This document shows, piece by piece, positions 36,129 through 43,702 of a stretch of DNA of 50,079 nucleotides. Made by a program: the position numbers and the translations under genes. How positions within the stretch are numbered: position 1 is the stretch's first letter; each line of letters starts with the position of its first letter. Source of the stretch: CAYRPN01 sp964426135 (GTDB taxonomy: Bacteria; Planctomycetota; Phycisphaerae; Phycisphaerales; Phycisphaeraceae); NCBI GenBank assembly GCA_964426135.1, contig CAYRPN010000032.1, positions 1 to 50,079 on the forward strand. The letters run 5' to 3'. The notes beneath the pieces were generated by a model. It saw nothing but the letters and a program-made list of their open reading frames with translations, was not told where the DNA came from and did not search any database.

Positions 36129-36422
36129 ATGGCAAAGGCTGCCACCCGTACTTCCAAGAAATCTTCCCCCGCCACGGAAACCCCCGTCGTCACCACCGTG
36201 ACCGCCAAGGTTCCCCCGGCCCCCACGGTCAAGACCGTCTCCTGCGCTCCGCAAGGCGCGCCGGTGGCCGGCATCGCGCCGCTGACCGCCTGCAAGACGC
36301 GCAAGCCCGGCTTCGAGGAAATCTCAGCCCGTGCATACGACATCTGGGTGCGCAAAGGCCGCCCCAGCGGACAGGATGAAACGAACTGGATCGAAGCGGA
36401 AAAGGAACTGCTCGGAGCGTGA
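36129..36422 (+). CDS. small DUF2934-domain protein
   Basis: A 97-aa protein whose C-terminus is a DUF2934 domain (ARAYDIWVRKGRPSGQDETN followed by WIEAEKELL). The N-terminal half is Lys/Ser/Thr/Pro-rich and probably disordered. DUF2934 function is unknown. I chose ATG 36129 because AAAGGA precedes it; an in-frame ATG at 36021 would add a further Lys-rich 36 residues but has no Shine-Dalgarno sequence. A strong intrinsic terminator follows. Confidence 0.85.
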   Translation: MAKAATRTSKKSSPATETPVVTTVTAKVPPAPTVKTVSCAPQGAPVAGIAPLTACKTRKPGFEEISARAYDIWVRKGRPSGQDETNWIEAEKELLGA

Positions 36423-36456
36423 AGAATTCCGCGAGCATCTCGCCATCGAAATAATG

Positions 36457-36488
36457 ACCGGCGCTCCCGCGAGCGCCGGTCTTTTTTT
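36457..36488 (+). terminator. intrinsic terminator after the DUF2934 gene
   Basis: ACCGGCGCTC, a short CCGC loop, GAGCGCCGGT and seven T residues. An almost perfect GC stem followed by a T run. Confidence 0.92.
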
Positions 36489-36526
36489 GCGAGGCGTGGG
36501 AACAATGGTGATCCACAGGAACCAGC

Positions 36527-36589
36527 GCCCAGGGATGGCCATCCCTGGGCTTTGGTTTTGTCTTGACTGGGCTTTGGTTTTGTCTTGAC
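36527..36589. repeat. 24-bp perfect palindrome plus 22-bp tandem duplication
   Basis: A perfect 24-bp palindrome centred on ATGGCCAT (36527-36550) is followed by two exact copies of a 22-bp unit TGGGCTTTGGTTTTGTCTTG+AC (36546-36567, 36568-36589), the first overlapping the palindrome. It lies between convergent DUF2934 and rnc genes. Confidence 0.85.
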
Positions 36590-36616
36590 TTGGATTGGTC
36601 GGTTTGTGCGCAGCCG

Positions 36617-37570
36617 TCAATCGAAAATCGCGCGCCGTTCCACTTCCTCGCTTTGCCGCTCCTGCTCCATAGTGCCGTCGGCGGGGCCGGGCGTTTCCGT
36701 TGCTTCCGTTTCGGGGACAGGTTCCGACCCGCTCGCGGTTGTCTCGGCCGGCTCCCCCGCTGTTCCCTCCAGCGCCGGCTGGCCTTCCGCGGATTTTTCC
36801 CCGCGATGCTTGCGTTTCTTCCGCCGCATCGGCATGTTCTCCGGCGGCTTGTCGAGAATCTCGATCCCGCCGTGGTCCGCGTTGATCCGCACCAGATTCA
36901 ACTCGCGCAGCGCGTTGAGCGCGGCATTCTGCTCCGCCTCTTTCTTGGAATTCGCCCAGGCGCCGGGAAAACGCCGGCCATCGATTTCCACGCACACCTC
37001 GAACGCCTTGGAGTGATCGGGGCCTTTTTCATCCAGCACGACATAGGCGGGATTGGTGGGCAGGAATTTCTGCGCGAAGTGCTGCAAGGCGCTCTTGTAA
37101 TTTTCCTGGTGCGTGGATTGCACCGCTTCGACGATCAGCGGCTTCATGTGCTTGAGGATGAACTTGCGGGCGGCGCGGATGCCGCCATCCATGTAGATCG
37201 CGGCGATGATGGACTCCAGAACGCACGCGGCAATGCTGCTGGGCAGGTTGGCGCGGTTATCGCACATGCCCTTGCCCAGATCGAGCAGCCAGATCAGTTT
37301 CAGGTCGTCGCTGATGCGGGCGCAGGCTCGCCGGCTGACGACGGCACTTTTGATTTTGGTGAGCTCGCCTTCAAGATAGGTGGGAAAAGCTTCGAAGAGA
37401 TATTCGGACACCACGTATCCGAGAATCGCGTCGCCGAGGAACTCCAGACGCTCGTTGCTGTCGAGCCGGCTGCCTGCAATCGATGCATGGGTCAGCGCAG
37501 CCTGCAGAATCTTCTCGTCCTTGAAGGTGTAGCCCAGAAGCCTGGCGATTTCAGATGTGTCAACAACCAT
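36617..37570 (-). CDS. rnc: ribonuclease III
   Basis: Double-strand-specific endoribonuclease that processes rRNA precursors and mRNAs. The 317-aa product has the signature NERLEFLGDAIL (39-50) with the metal-binding Glu43/Asp47, a second acidic helix CVLESIIAAIYMDGG, and a dsRNA-binding domain (about 165-235, SKKEAEQNAALNALREL). Beyond that, about 70 residues form a basic then Glu/Pro/Thr-rich tail, making it longer than E. coli RNase III (226 aa). The start is ATG 37570; the TTG at 37600 is less likely. No era or acpP neighbour, as is often seen elsewhere. Confidence 0.95.
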   Translation of the reverse strand: MVVDTSEIARLLGYTFKDEKILQAALTHASIAGSRLDSNERLEFLGDAILGYVVSEYLFEAFPTYLEGELTKIKSAVVSRRACARISDDLKLIWLLDLGKGMCDNRANLPSSIAACVLESIIAAIYMDGGIRAARKFILKHMKPLIVEAVQSTHQENYKSALQHFAQKFLPTNPAYVVLDEKGPDHSKAFEVCVEIDGRRFPGAWANSKKEAEQNAALNALRELNLVRINADHGGIEILDKPPENMPMRRKKRKHRGEKSAEGQPALEGTAGEPAETTASGSEPVPETEATETPGPADGTMEQERQSEEVERRAIFD

Positions 37571-37798
37571 AAGCGACCGACCGTGAGCATCGCCCGGCAA
37601 CGGCGACGCTCGGATGGGCAGGCTGGCGCGGGTGAATCACCCGACAAAACCACGGAGCCGACATGAGCCACGCGCGACGTTCCCGGCATCAACCGTGCCA
37701 TCGCACCGACCTGTCAGCCGACCTGCGTTGTCGCCCAGGATTGGGTCGCGGGGATGCTCCCGACAAGCGTCCCGGCGAATCATCCCTGAGCATTTGCC

Positions 37799-37827
37799 TA
37801 GACAATCATACCGCATCGGGCTACTTT
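37799..37827 (+). promoter_or_regulatory. promoter of a probably leaderless S55 mRNA
   Basis: TAGACA (37799-37804), a 17-bp spacer and TACTTT (37822-37827), then 6 nt to the ATG. The spacing would put the start site at the first base of the start codon. Confidence 0.55.
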
Positions 37828-37833
37828 GATTCA

Positions 37834-39918
37834 ATGAAGGTTCAATCCTCGATCGAACTGATGCGAAAGAGAGTCACATTTCCGGCGCTGATGGTCGTGC
37901 TGATGGCGGCCGCCGCGGGCTGGGCGCAGGACGCAAAAGAAGAAAAAAACTCCAAGCCCCAGGCAGCGGACGCGCTCCAGGCGAACAGAGCGCAGGCGAC
38001 GGGCGCGCCGGCCGCCGCGCAGACCATCCTGAAACTCGACGACGTGAAAATCGGCATGAAAGGCTACGGCCTGACCGTGTTCCACGGCGCCAAGATCGAG
38101 CCGTTCGCCGTCGAAGTCGTCAGCGTCATGCGCGACTTCGCCCCGCAGCGCGGCGTCGTCTGGATCCGCTGCGACGATGAACGCCTGCAGAAGACCGGCC
38201 CGGTCTCGGGCATGAGCGGATCGCCCATCTATCTCTGGGACGACAAAGACGAGAAAAAAGAAATCGGCAAAGGCGGCAAACTGATCGGGGCGTTTGCGTT
38301 CGGCTTCGGCTGGACGAAGGACTGCTACGCCGGCGTGCAGCCGATCGAGAACATGCGCAAGACCGGCGATGCGATCGCCGGCGACAAACCTGGAACCGGC
38401 ACAGGCGCCGACGCCGGCAAGCCCGGCGTCGCAGCGAAGCGCACCGCGCTGCACGGGGCGACCATCAGCGATCTGCTCCGCGTTGGCAAGGAGTGGAAAC
38501 TCGACGACCGCATCACCTGGAAGGCGGAGGCCTTCGCCCAGGTCGCGGGCATCCAAGCGAAGAACGCGGAACGTGGCGGCGACGGCGCCTGGACCGCGCC
38601 GCCCGGTCCCGATTCGTTGCAACTGGACGCATCGCCGACGCGCCTGATGATGCCGATGATGGTGTCCAGCGAAAGCCTCGCGCGCACGCTGGCGCCGCTG
38701 TTGGCGCCGATGGGCATTCAGCCTCTGCAGGCAGGCGCCGCGACTCGCGCCGGGTTGCCGCCGCCGGATGTGGATGCGAAATCGGTCAAGCTCGAGCCCG
38801 GCAGCGTGCTCGCCATTCCCTTGGCGTTCGGCGATGCCGATCTCTCCGCCACCGGCACCGTCACCGATGTGCTGCCGGATGGCCGGGTGCTCGCCTTCGG
38901 CCATCCGATGTTCGCCCAGGGCGAAATCGCCGTGCCCATGGCGACGGGCTACGTTCACTTCATCGTGCCCCGCCTGCCCGGCAGCTTCAAGCTCGGCGGC
39001 GGCATCGAGATCAAGGGCACGATCCTCCGCGACGACGCCGCGGCAGTCGCGGGCAAGCCCGGCAATCGCTTCTTCACCGCGCCGGCCACGATTCACGTGG
39101 CGTTCAACGGCAAGAAAAAAACCTACAAGTACCAGGTCGTGCATCACGACCGCCTGACGCCGTCGCTGGTCATGGCCGTGGCGATGCAGAGCTTGACCGC
39201 CGATCAAGGCCTGCCGCTGGAGAACACCGTCCGCATCAGCGGCGAAGCGATCTTCGACGGCAACCGCAAGATCTCCCTCGCCTCCATCTCCGCGCCGGCC
39301 AACGAGCAGCGGTTGCTCTTCGACCTCGTGCCCGCCATCGGCACCATGCTGCAGAACCCGCACGAATCGATGCGGCTGACCTCCGTTGAACTTTCGATGG
39401 AAGTCACCGACCGCATCGACCTGCTTTCCATCGTCGGCGCCCGCATCGACAAGCCCAAGGTCGAGCCCGGCGAAACCGTCCACGTCGCCATCACCGTGCA
39501 AGGCTACGGCAAGGCTCGCGAAAGCCGGAAGCTGTCGATCAAAGTGCCCGACAGCCTGGCGGATGGCAAGTACCTGCTCACGGTCGGCGACTCGCGCTCG
39601 CTGGGCCGGCTGGTCATGATGACCCGCCCGCACCTGCTCACCGCCAACAGCGCCGACGACGTGTTTGAAGCGGTGAAGCTCCTCACCAGTTTCCGCCAGG
39701 ACATGATCTACGGTTTGCTGCAACTGCCGCCCACGGGCATCGCCCTGGGCAGGGTGGAACTGCCCCGCCTGCCGTCGAGCAAGCGCACGCTGATCGCCGG
39801 CGCCCACGACACACTCGCTTCGCCGCTGGCGGACTGGGTCAAGGTCGAGTTGCCCGTGGATGCCGCGGTCAATGGGGAAGTCATGATGGAAATCGATGTG
39901 GAGAAGACGAGGAAGTGA
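37834..39918 (+). CDS. exported SpoIVB peptidase S55-like protein
   Basis: A 694-aa protein with an N-terminal export signal (about 10-32, ending AGWAQ). The first domain carries the S55 motif GPVSGMSGSPIYL (124-133), with candidate nucleophile Ser in GMSGSP, and a GYGLTVFHG lead-in. A FGHPMF motif near residue 356 follows. In B. subtilis SpoIVB the His precedes the Ser; here the order is Ser motif first, as in the large S55 proteins of planctomycetes and acidobacteria that I recall. The C-terminal half is beta-rich. Substrate and role are unknown. The preferred ATG has a -10-like TACTTT 6 nt away; ATG 37861 is an alternative. Confidence 0.85.
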   Translation: MKVQSSIELMRKRVTFPALMVVLMAAAAGWAQDAKEEKNSKPQAADALQANRAQATGAPAAAQTILKLDDVKIGMKGYGLTVFHGAKIEPFAVEVVSVMRDFAPQRGVVWIRCDDERLQKTGPVSGMSGSPIYLWDDKDEKKEIGKGGKLIGAFAFGFGWTKDCYAGVQPIENMRKTGDAIAGDKPGTGTGADAGKPGVAAKRTALHGATISDLLRVGKEWKLDDRITWKAEAFAQVAGIQAKNAERGGDGAWTAPPGPDSLQLDASPTRLMMPMMVSSESLARTLAPLLAPMGIQPLQAGAATRAGLPPPDVDAKSVKLEPGSVLAIPLAFGDADLSATGTVTDVLPDGRVLAFGHPMFAQGEIAVPMATGYVHFIVPRLPGSFKLGGGIEIKGTILRDDAAAVAGKPGNRFFTAPATIHVAFNGKKKTYKYQVVHHDRLTPSLVMAVAMQSLTADQGLPLENTVRISGEAIFDGNRKISLASISAPANEQRLLFDLVPAIGTMLQNPHESMRLTSVELSMEVTDRIDLLSIVGARIDKPKVEPGETVHVAITVQGYGKARESRKLSIKVPDSLADGKYLLTVGDSRSLGRLVMMTRPHLLTANSADDVFEAVKLLTSFRQDMIYGLLQLPPTGIALGRVELPRLPSSKRTLIAGAHDTLASPLADWVKVELPVDAAVNGEVMMEIDVEKTRK

Positions 39919-39927
39919 GACAACCAT

Positions 39928-40055
39928 CCAAGACAAGTGTCGAGTGTCGAGTTTCTAGTGTCGAATGTTGATTACACCGTCCCTCGATGTGAACGAATGA
40001 AATCCTCCCAATAGACACTCAACACTCGATACTCGACACTAGACATTTGCCTTGG
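39928..40055. repeat. long imperfect inverted repeat, GTGTCGAG family
   Basis: The left arm starts CCAAGACAAGTGTCGAGTGT; the right arm in reverse complement starts CCAAGGCAAATGTCTAGTGT. Arms of about 43 bp made of GTGTCGAG/TTTCTAG words surround a ~40-bp loop. It fills the gap between the S55 gene and the next gene. End motif shared with 12600-12739. Confidence 0.85.
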
Positions 40056-40100
40056 TTCAAAGGATTCTCGAAGCACCGATCCGTTCGCCTTGGAGACGCC

Positions 40101-42941
40101 ATGAACTCGAAACCAATGAAATCCCCGGTCCGCGCCAGTTTTTCCCTCCTGCTCGCAGCAGCGGCGCTGGCGCTGACCACCGCCGCCTTCGCCATCCAGC
40201 CGGGGCAGTGGTCGCACACCACCGAGGCGGACTTCGAGCCGGGCGACACCGACAGCGTCGTGGTCACCAACCTCGGCGACATCAAGCTCGCCAGCAGCAC
40301 CGCCAAGATCGGCGACATGCCCGAGGGCGTGAACATCATCTACGACCTGCGCGTCGTGACCAACGGCGATCTCTACATCGCCGCGGGCCCCGAAGGCCGG
40401 TTGCTGCGCCGCAAGGGGCAGGAGATTCAGCAGGTCGTCGAGCTGAAAAAGGAGCAGATCTTCGCGCTGGACCAGACCGCCGACGGCGGCCTGCTGGTGG
40501 CGATCAGCGGCGAGAAGAGCCGGCTGGCGATTCTCGATGGCGATCAACTGAAGACGGTCGTGGAACTCGAAGGCGTGCGCTACATCTGGGACACGATCGT
40601 CGACGGCAATGACGTCTTCCTGGCGACGGGTCCCGAAGGCAAACTGCTGCAGGTGAATCTGAACGATGCGCTCTCAGCCCGCCCGCGCGTCAACCCTGAT
40701 CCCGCGCCCGCGCCGGTAAAGGAGAAGGACAAAGCCAAGCCCGAGCCCGCGCCGGCGAAAGACGCCAAACCCGCCGAAAAAGCGAACGACAAGCCCGCGC
40801 CCAAGGCTGCGGACAAGACCGGCGAAAAAGCCGGCGACAAGCCCGCGGAGAAACCGCTGCCCACCGGGGTGCGCGTGGTACTCGACGCCCAGCAGGCGAA
40901 TCTCCTGTGCCTGGGTCGCGATCGCCAGGGTCGACTGTACGTCGGCACGGATACGGACGGCCTCGTCTATCGCGTGACGGTGGCGCCCCTGGCGGAGCCG
41001 GAGGCGTTCGTGCTTTTTGACGCGCCGGAGCCTGAGATCGGCGCGCTGTTGGTGACACCCGACGGCACGGTCTACGCCGGCACCGCCGACGCCGACCAGG
41101 CGCGTCCCGGCCGGCTCGAGGCGGCCGCCGAGCGCGAGCAAGGCAGGCCCGAGCCGGGCACGCCGACACTGCCCGTGCAACCGAAGCCGGAGCCGAAGGG
41201 GAAGGAAAAGGGCAAGGAGACAGGAGACAGGGGACAGGGGACAGGGGACGGAGGAAGCGAAACCTTCAGCCGTTTAGCGGAAACGCCGCAGGCGTCTGGC
41301 TCCGACGTGCAACTGCCATCCTCGCTCGCCGTTGCCGCCGATGACGCCTCCGCAATCCAACTCGCGCAAGCCACCCCAGCCGCGCCCAAGGCCGACGGCC
41401 CCGCCGGCGCCAAACCCGATCCCGCCAAGTCCGAATCCGCCGAGCCCACGCCCGCCCAGTACGACCAGCTGCGCGAGGAGATTCGCCAGCGTCTCCAAAA
41501 GGCCCGCCAGACCGGCGAACTGCAGGCCGGCCCGTCTTCGCCCCGCCCCGCCACCGGCACCACCCGCCGGCCCACCACGTCGCCAGGCTCCACCCGGCCC
41601 GCCGCCGCCAAGCAGGGCAACGCGGTCTATCGCATCGACCTGGGCGGATTCGTCACCGAAATCTTCCGCGAATCCACCATGATCCTGCGCCTGCTCGAAG
41701 ACGGCGACACGCTCCTGGTCGCCACCGGCAACGAGGGCCACGTCTTCCGCGTCAACCCCGCCGCCGATGAAACCAGCGTCGTCGTCGATCTGGAACCGAA
41801 GCAAGTGCCCGCCATGTTCAAGGCGGCCGACGGCAAGGTGCTGCTGGCGACCGGAAGCCCCGCGTCGCTCGTGCGCCTCGATGAAGGCTTTGCCGCGGCA
41901 GGCTCCTACATCAGCCCCGTCATGGACGCCTCGCAGATCAGCCTGTGGGGCAAGTTGAATCTCATGGCGCGCGTGCCGGATGGGACTTCCATTTCGATCC
42001 AGACCCGCAGCGGCAACGTGCAGGATCCCGACCGGGCCGCATGGTCGAAGTGGTCCGTCCCGCGCAACCTGGCGCCCGAAGCCGGCGCGCCGGGGGCGGC
42101 TGCGTCCGGATCCGTCAGCACGGAAGCCCCGCGCGAAATCGCCGTCACCAGCCCGCCCGCCAGGTTCATGCAGTACAAGCTCACGCTCAACGGCAACGGC
42201 AAGGCGACGCCGGTCGTGGAAAAAGTCACGCTCGCTTACGTCGTGCCCAACATCCGCCCGGTGGTCACCGCGGTGCGGGCGAGCTACCCCGATGTCGGCG
42301 CCGGCGGCAGCGGCCCCGGCAAGAGCGGCGGCAAGCCCGCGCGTGCCACCGGCGCCGGCGCGGCCGGCGGCGAACCGCCGGTCATCCCCGAGCAGTCCGC
42401 CCTGACCATCGAATGGGAAGCCAGCGACGCCAACGGCGACCAGCTCCGCTACACCCTCGAATATCGCGCCATCAACTCGGACAAGTGGCTGCCCCTGACC
42501 GAGGACGTCACCACCAACTCCTTCGAGTGGCAAACCAAGCGCGTGCCCGACGGGCGCTACGTCATCCGCCTGACCGCCGGCGACGGCGCCGACAACCCCG
42601 GAGCCATGGCGCTCGCCAGCAACCGCGCCAGCGATCCGGTGCTGGTGGACAACACCCCGCCGACCATCGAGAACCGCAAAGTCGAGGTGAACGCCCGCAC
42701 CGCCACGCTCACCGCCGGCATCGCCGACAGCCTCAGCGCGATCCGCGCCGTGCAGTACGGCGTCGATACGACCAACAAGTGGCAGCCCGTGCTTCCGGAC
42801 GACCTGATCTACGATTCGACACGCGAGACGATTACGATTAAACTGACGGGTCTCGCTCCAGGCTCCCACGTGGTGACCATCCGCGCGACGGATGCCCTGG
42901 GCAACACGCAGTACGTGTCGGAAGTCGTCGAAATCAAGTAG
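40101..42941 (+). CDS. large exported beta-propeller-like protein
   Basis: A 946-aa protein with a signal peptide (about 10-33, ending TAAFA). The N-terminal half has repeated NGDLYIAAGPEGRLL-, DGNDVFLATGPEGKLL-, RQGRLYVGTDTDGLVY- and DGTVYAGTADADQA-like blades, typical of a WD/NHL-style propeller. The Ala/Lys/Pro linkers are low complexity. The C-terminal part (about 690-946) looks like two Ig- or fibronectin-type domains. Function unknown. GGAG lies 6 nt upstream of the ATG. The linker at residues about 372-405 (41217-41310) is encoded by sequence that looks like intergenic repeats. Confidence 0.87.
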   Translation: MNSKPMKSPVRASFSLLLAAAALALTTAAFAIQPGQWSHTTEADFEPGDTDSVVVTNLGDIKLASSTAKIGDMPEGVNIIYDLRVVTNGDLYIAAGPEGRLLRRKGQEIQQVVELKKEQIFALDQTADGGLLVAISGEKSRLAILDGDQLKTVVELEGVRYIWDTIVDGNDVFLATGPEGKLLQVNLNDALSARPRVNPDPAPAPVKEKDKAKPEPAPAKDAKPAEKANDKPAPKAADKTGEKAGDKPAEKPLPTGVRVVLDAQQANLLCLGRDRQGRLYVGTDTDGLVYRVTVAPLAEPEAFVLFDAPEPEIGALLVTPDGTVYAGTADADQARPGRLEAAAEREQGRPEPGTPTLPVQPKPEPKGKEKGKETGDRGQGTGDGGSETFSRLAETPQASGSDVQLPSSLAVAADDASAIQLAQATPAAPKADGPAGAKPDPAKSESAEPTPAQYDQLREEIRQRLQKARQTGELQAGPSSPRPATGTTRRPTTSPGSTRPAAAKQGNAVYRIDLGGFVTEIFRESTMILRLLEDGDTLLVATGNEGHVFRVNPAADETSVVVDLEPKQVPAMFKAADGKVLLATGSPASLVRLDEGFAAAGSYISPVMDASQISLWGKLNLMARVPDGTSISIQTRSGNVQDPDRAAWSKWSVPRNLAPEAGAPGAAASGSVSTEAPREIAVTSPPARFMQYKLTLNGNGKATPVVEKVTLAYVVPNIRPVVTAVRASYPDVGAGGSGPGKSGGKPARATGAGAAGGEPPVIPEQSALTIEWEASDANGDQLRYTLEYRAINSDKWLPLTEDVTTNSFEWQTKRVPDGRYVIRLTAGDGADNPGAMALASNRASDPVLVDNTPPTIENRKVEVNARTATLTAGIADSLSAIRAVQYGVDTTNKWQPVLPDDLIYDSTRETITIKLTGLAPGSHVVTIRATDALGNTQYVSEVVEIK
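41217..41310 (+). repeat. intergenic-type repeat inside a coding sequence
   Basis: Within the propeller gene, GGAGACAGGGGACAGGGGAC (low-complexity family) is followed by CGTTTAGCGGAAACGCCGCA and GGCGTCTGGCTCCGAC, which has the TTTAGC head and an ACGCC-GCA-GGCGT stem like the intergenic hairpins. The frame is kept, giving a Gly/Glu/Ser linker. Confidence 0.65.
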
Positions 42942-43039
42942 TCCCATGAGCCCCCGGCTCCGCCGAGGGAATCGCCGGAGAACGCGGGACGATCCGAAGC
43001 AGGATCACCGCCGCCCGGCCGCCGCAACAGGAGCATCGC

Positions 43040-43189
43040 ATGGCCACGCATTACCCGAAGAAACGCAGCCTCATCAAACGTCGGCGCAAGCTGGGCTTCC
43101 TGGCCCGGATGAACTCGACCAACGGCCGCAAGACGATCAACCGCAAGCGCCGGGTCGGCCGCAGCGTCAACGCGCGTCCCGCGCCCTGA
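43040..43189 (+). CDS. rpmH: 50S ribosomal protein L34
   Basis: A 49-codon gene. MATHYPKKRSLIKRRRKLGF is followed by LARMNSTNGRKTINRKRRVG, matching the L34 pattern (KRRR..GFLARM.T.NGR..I.RRR..GR). AGGAG lies 6 nt upstream of the ATG. A terminator follows at 43214-43242, so it is a single-gene transcript or the last of one. Usually rpmH is followed by rnpA; no rnpA is seen here. Confidence 0.96.
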   Translation: MATHYPKKRSLIKRRRKLGFLARMNSTNGRKTINRKRRVGRSVNARPAP

Positions 43190-43213
43190 TATGCCGGTTT
43201 TGAACGTGGAATC

Positions 43214-43242
43214 AAAACCTGGGCCCGGTCCCGGGTTTTTTT
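43214..43242 (+). terminator. intrinsic terminator after rpmH
   Basis: AACCTGGG, a CCCGGT loop, CCCGGGTT and a run of seven T residues; the stem has one G-T pair. Confidence 0.85.
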
Positions 43243-43332
43243 CATGCGCTCGCTTTTCGCGGAGTTTCGCATCGCCCTCGGCGAACCGTCCACCGGTGCT
43301 CGCCGAACCGAACTTACAACCTGAGTTTCGGA

Positions 43333-43462
43333 TAAGGAACGGACCCGAAATAACTTCGCGAATGGGCGGTTCCCCATTTAGCCGGCGGGCTTGCCCGCCG
43401 AGGGCGTCGCGGCGGGCAAGCCCGCCGGCTAAATGGGGAACTAATTTCGGTCCCGTTCCTAA
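43333..43462. repeat. ~130-bp long palindromic element, copy 3
   Basis: TAAGGAACGGACCCGAAATA and the complementary TAATTTCGGTCCCGTTCCTAA bound the same CATTTAGCCGGCGGGCTTGC core as copies 1 and 2. The outer arms carry different, mutually compensating bases (GGACCCG / CGGTCCC), so the fold is kept. Confidence 0.92.
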
Positions 43463-43478
43463 GCCGCTGCGTTGCGCC

Positions 43479-43633
43479 GTTAGCCCCCGGCTCCGCCGGG
43501 GGAGGAGCGCGGTAGAGATCAATCGCGCAAGATTCGCACGGCAGCATCCGCGCTTCGACGATCATCGACCGCAAATCGCCCGCCACCATCGCCCCACCCC
43601 CGCGCCCCACCCCCGGCGGAGCCGGGGGCTAAT
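43479..43633. repeat. TTAGC...GCTAA element, CCCCCGGCTCCGCC stem
   Basis: GTTAGCCCCCGGCTCCGCCG on the left and CGGCGGAGCCGGGGGCTAAT on the right, about 100 bp apart. A partial copy is at 42950-42973, upstream of rpmH. Confidence 0.85.
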
Positions 43634-43702
43634 GGCTTATCCGAAACGCAGGTTTACAGAGTCCGGCTCCGGCAAGACGGATGCGCAGTCGCCGGACGAA
43701 CT

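Larger units (their letters stand above)
43316..43680. repeat. nested composite of four repeat families
   Basis: The outermost pair is CAACCTGAGTTTCGGATAAG (43317-43336) and the complementary CTTATCCGAAACGCAGGTTT (43636-43655). Inside are a 130-bp palindrome (43333-43462) and a GTTAGCCCCCGGCTCCGCCG element with its complement (43479-43633). Immediately after comes a half copy of the ACAGAGTCCGG hairpin (43655-43671). No gene lies in these 510 bp between rpmH and the zinc-ribbon gene. Confidence 0.85.

Noticed and set aside
37831..39936. 701-aa minus-strand open frame
   Set aside because: It is the antisense shadow of the S55 gene; its Arg/His/Ala-rich product has no domain, whereas the plus frame has a signal peptide and motifs.
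41274..42947. 557-aa minus-strand open frame
   Set aside because: Antisense shadow of the propeller gene in a high-GC sequence.
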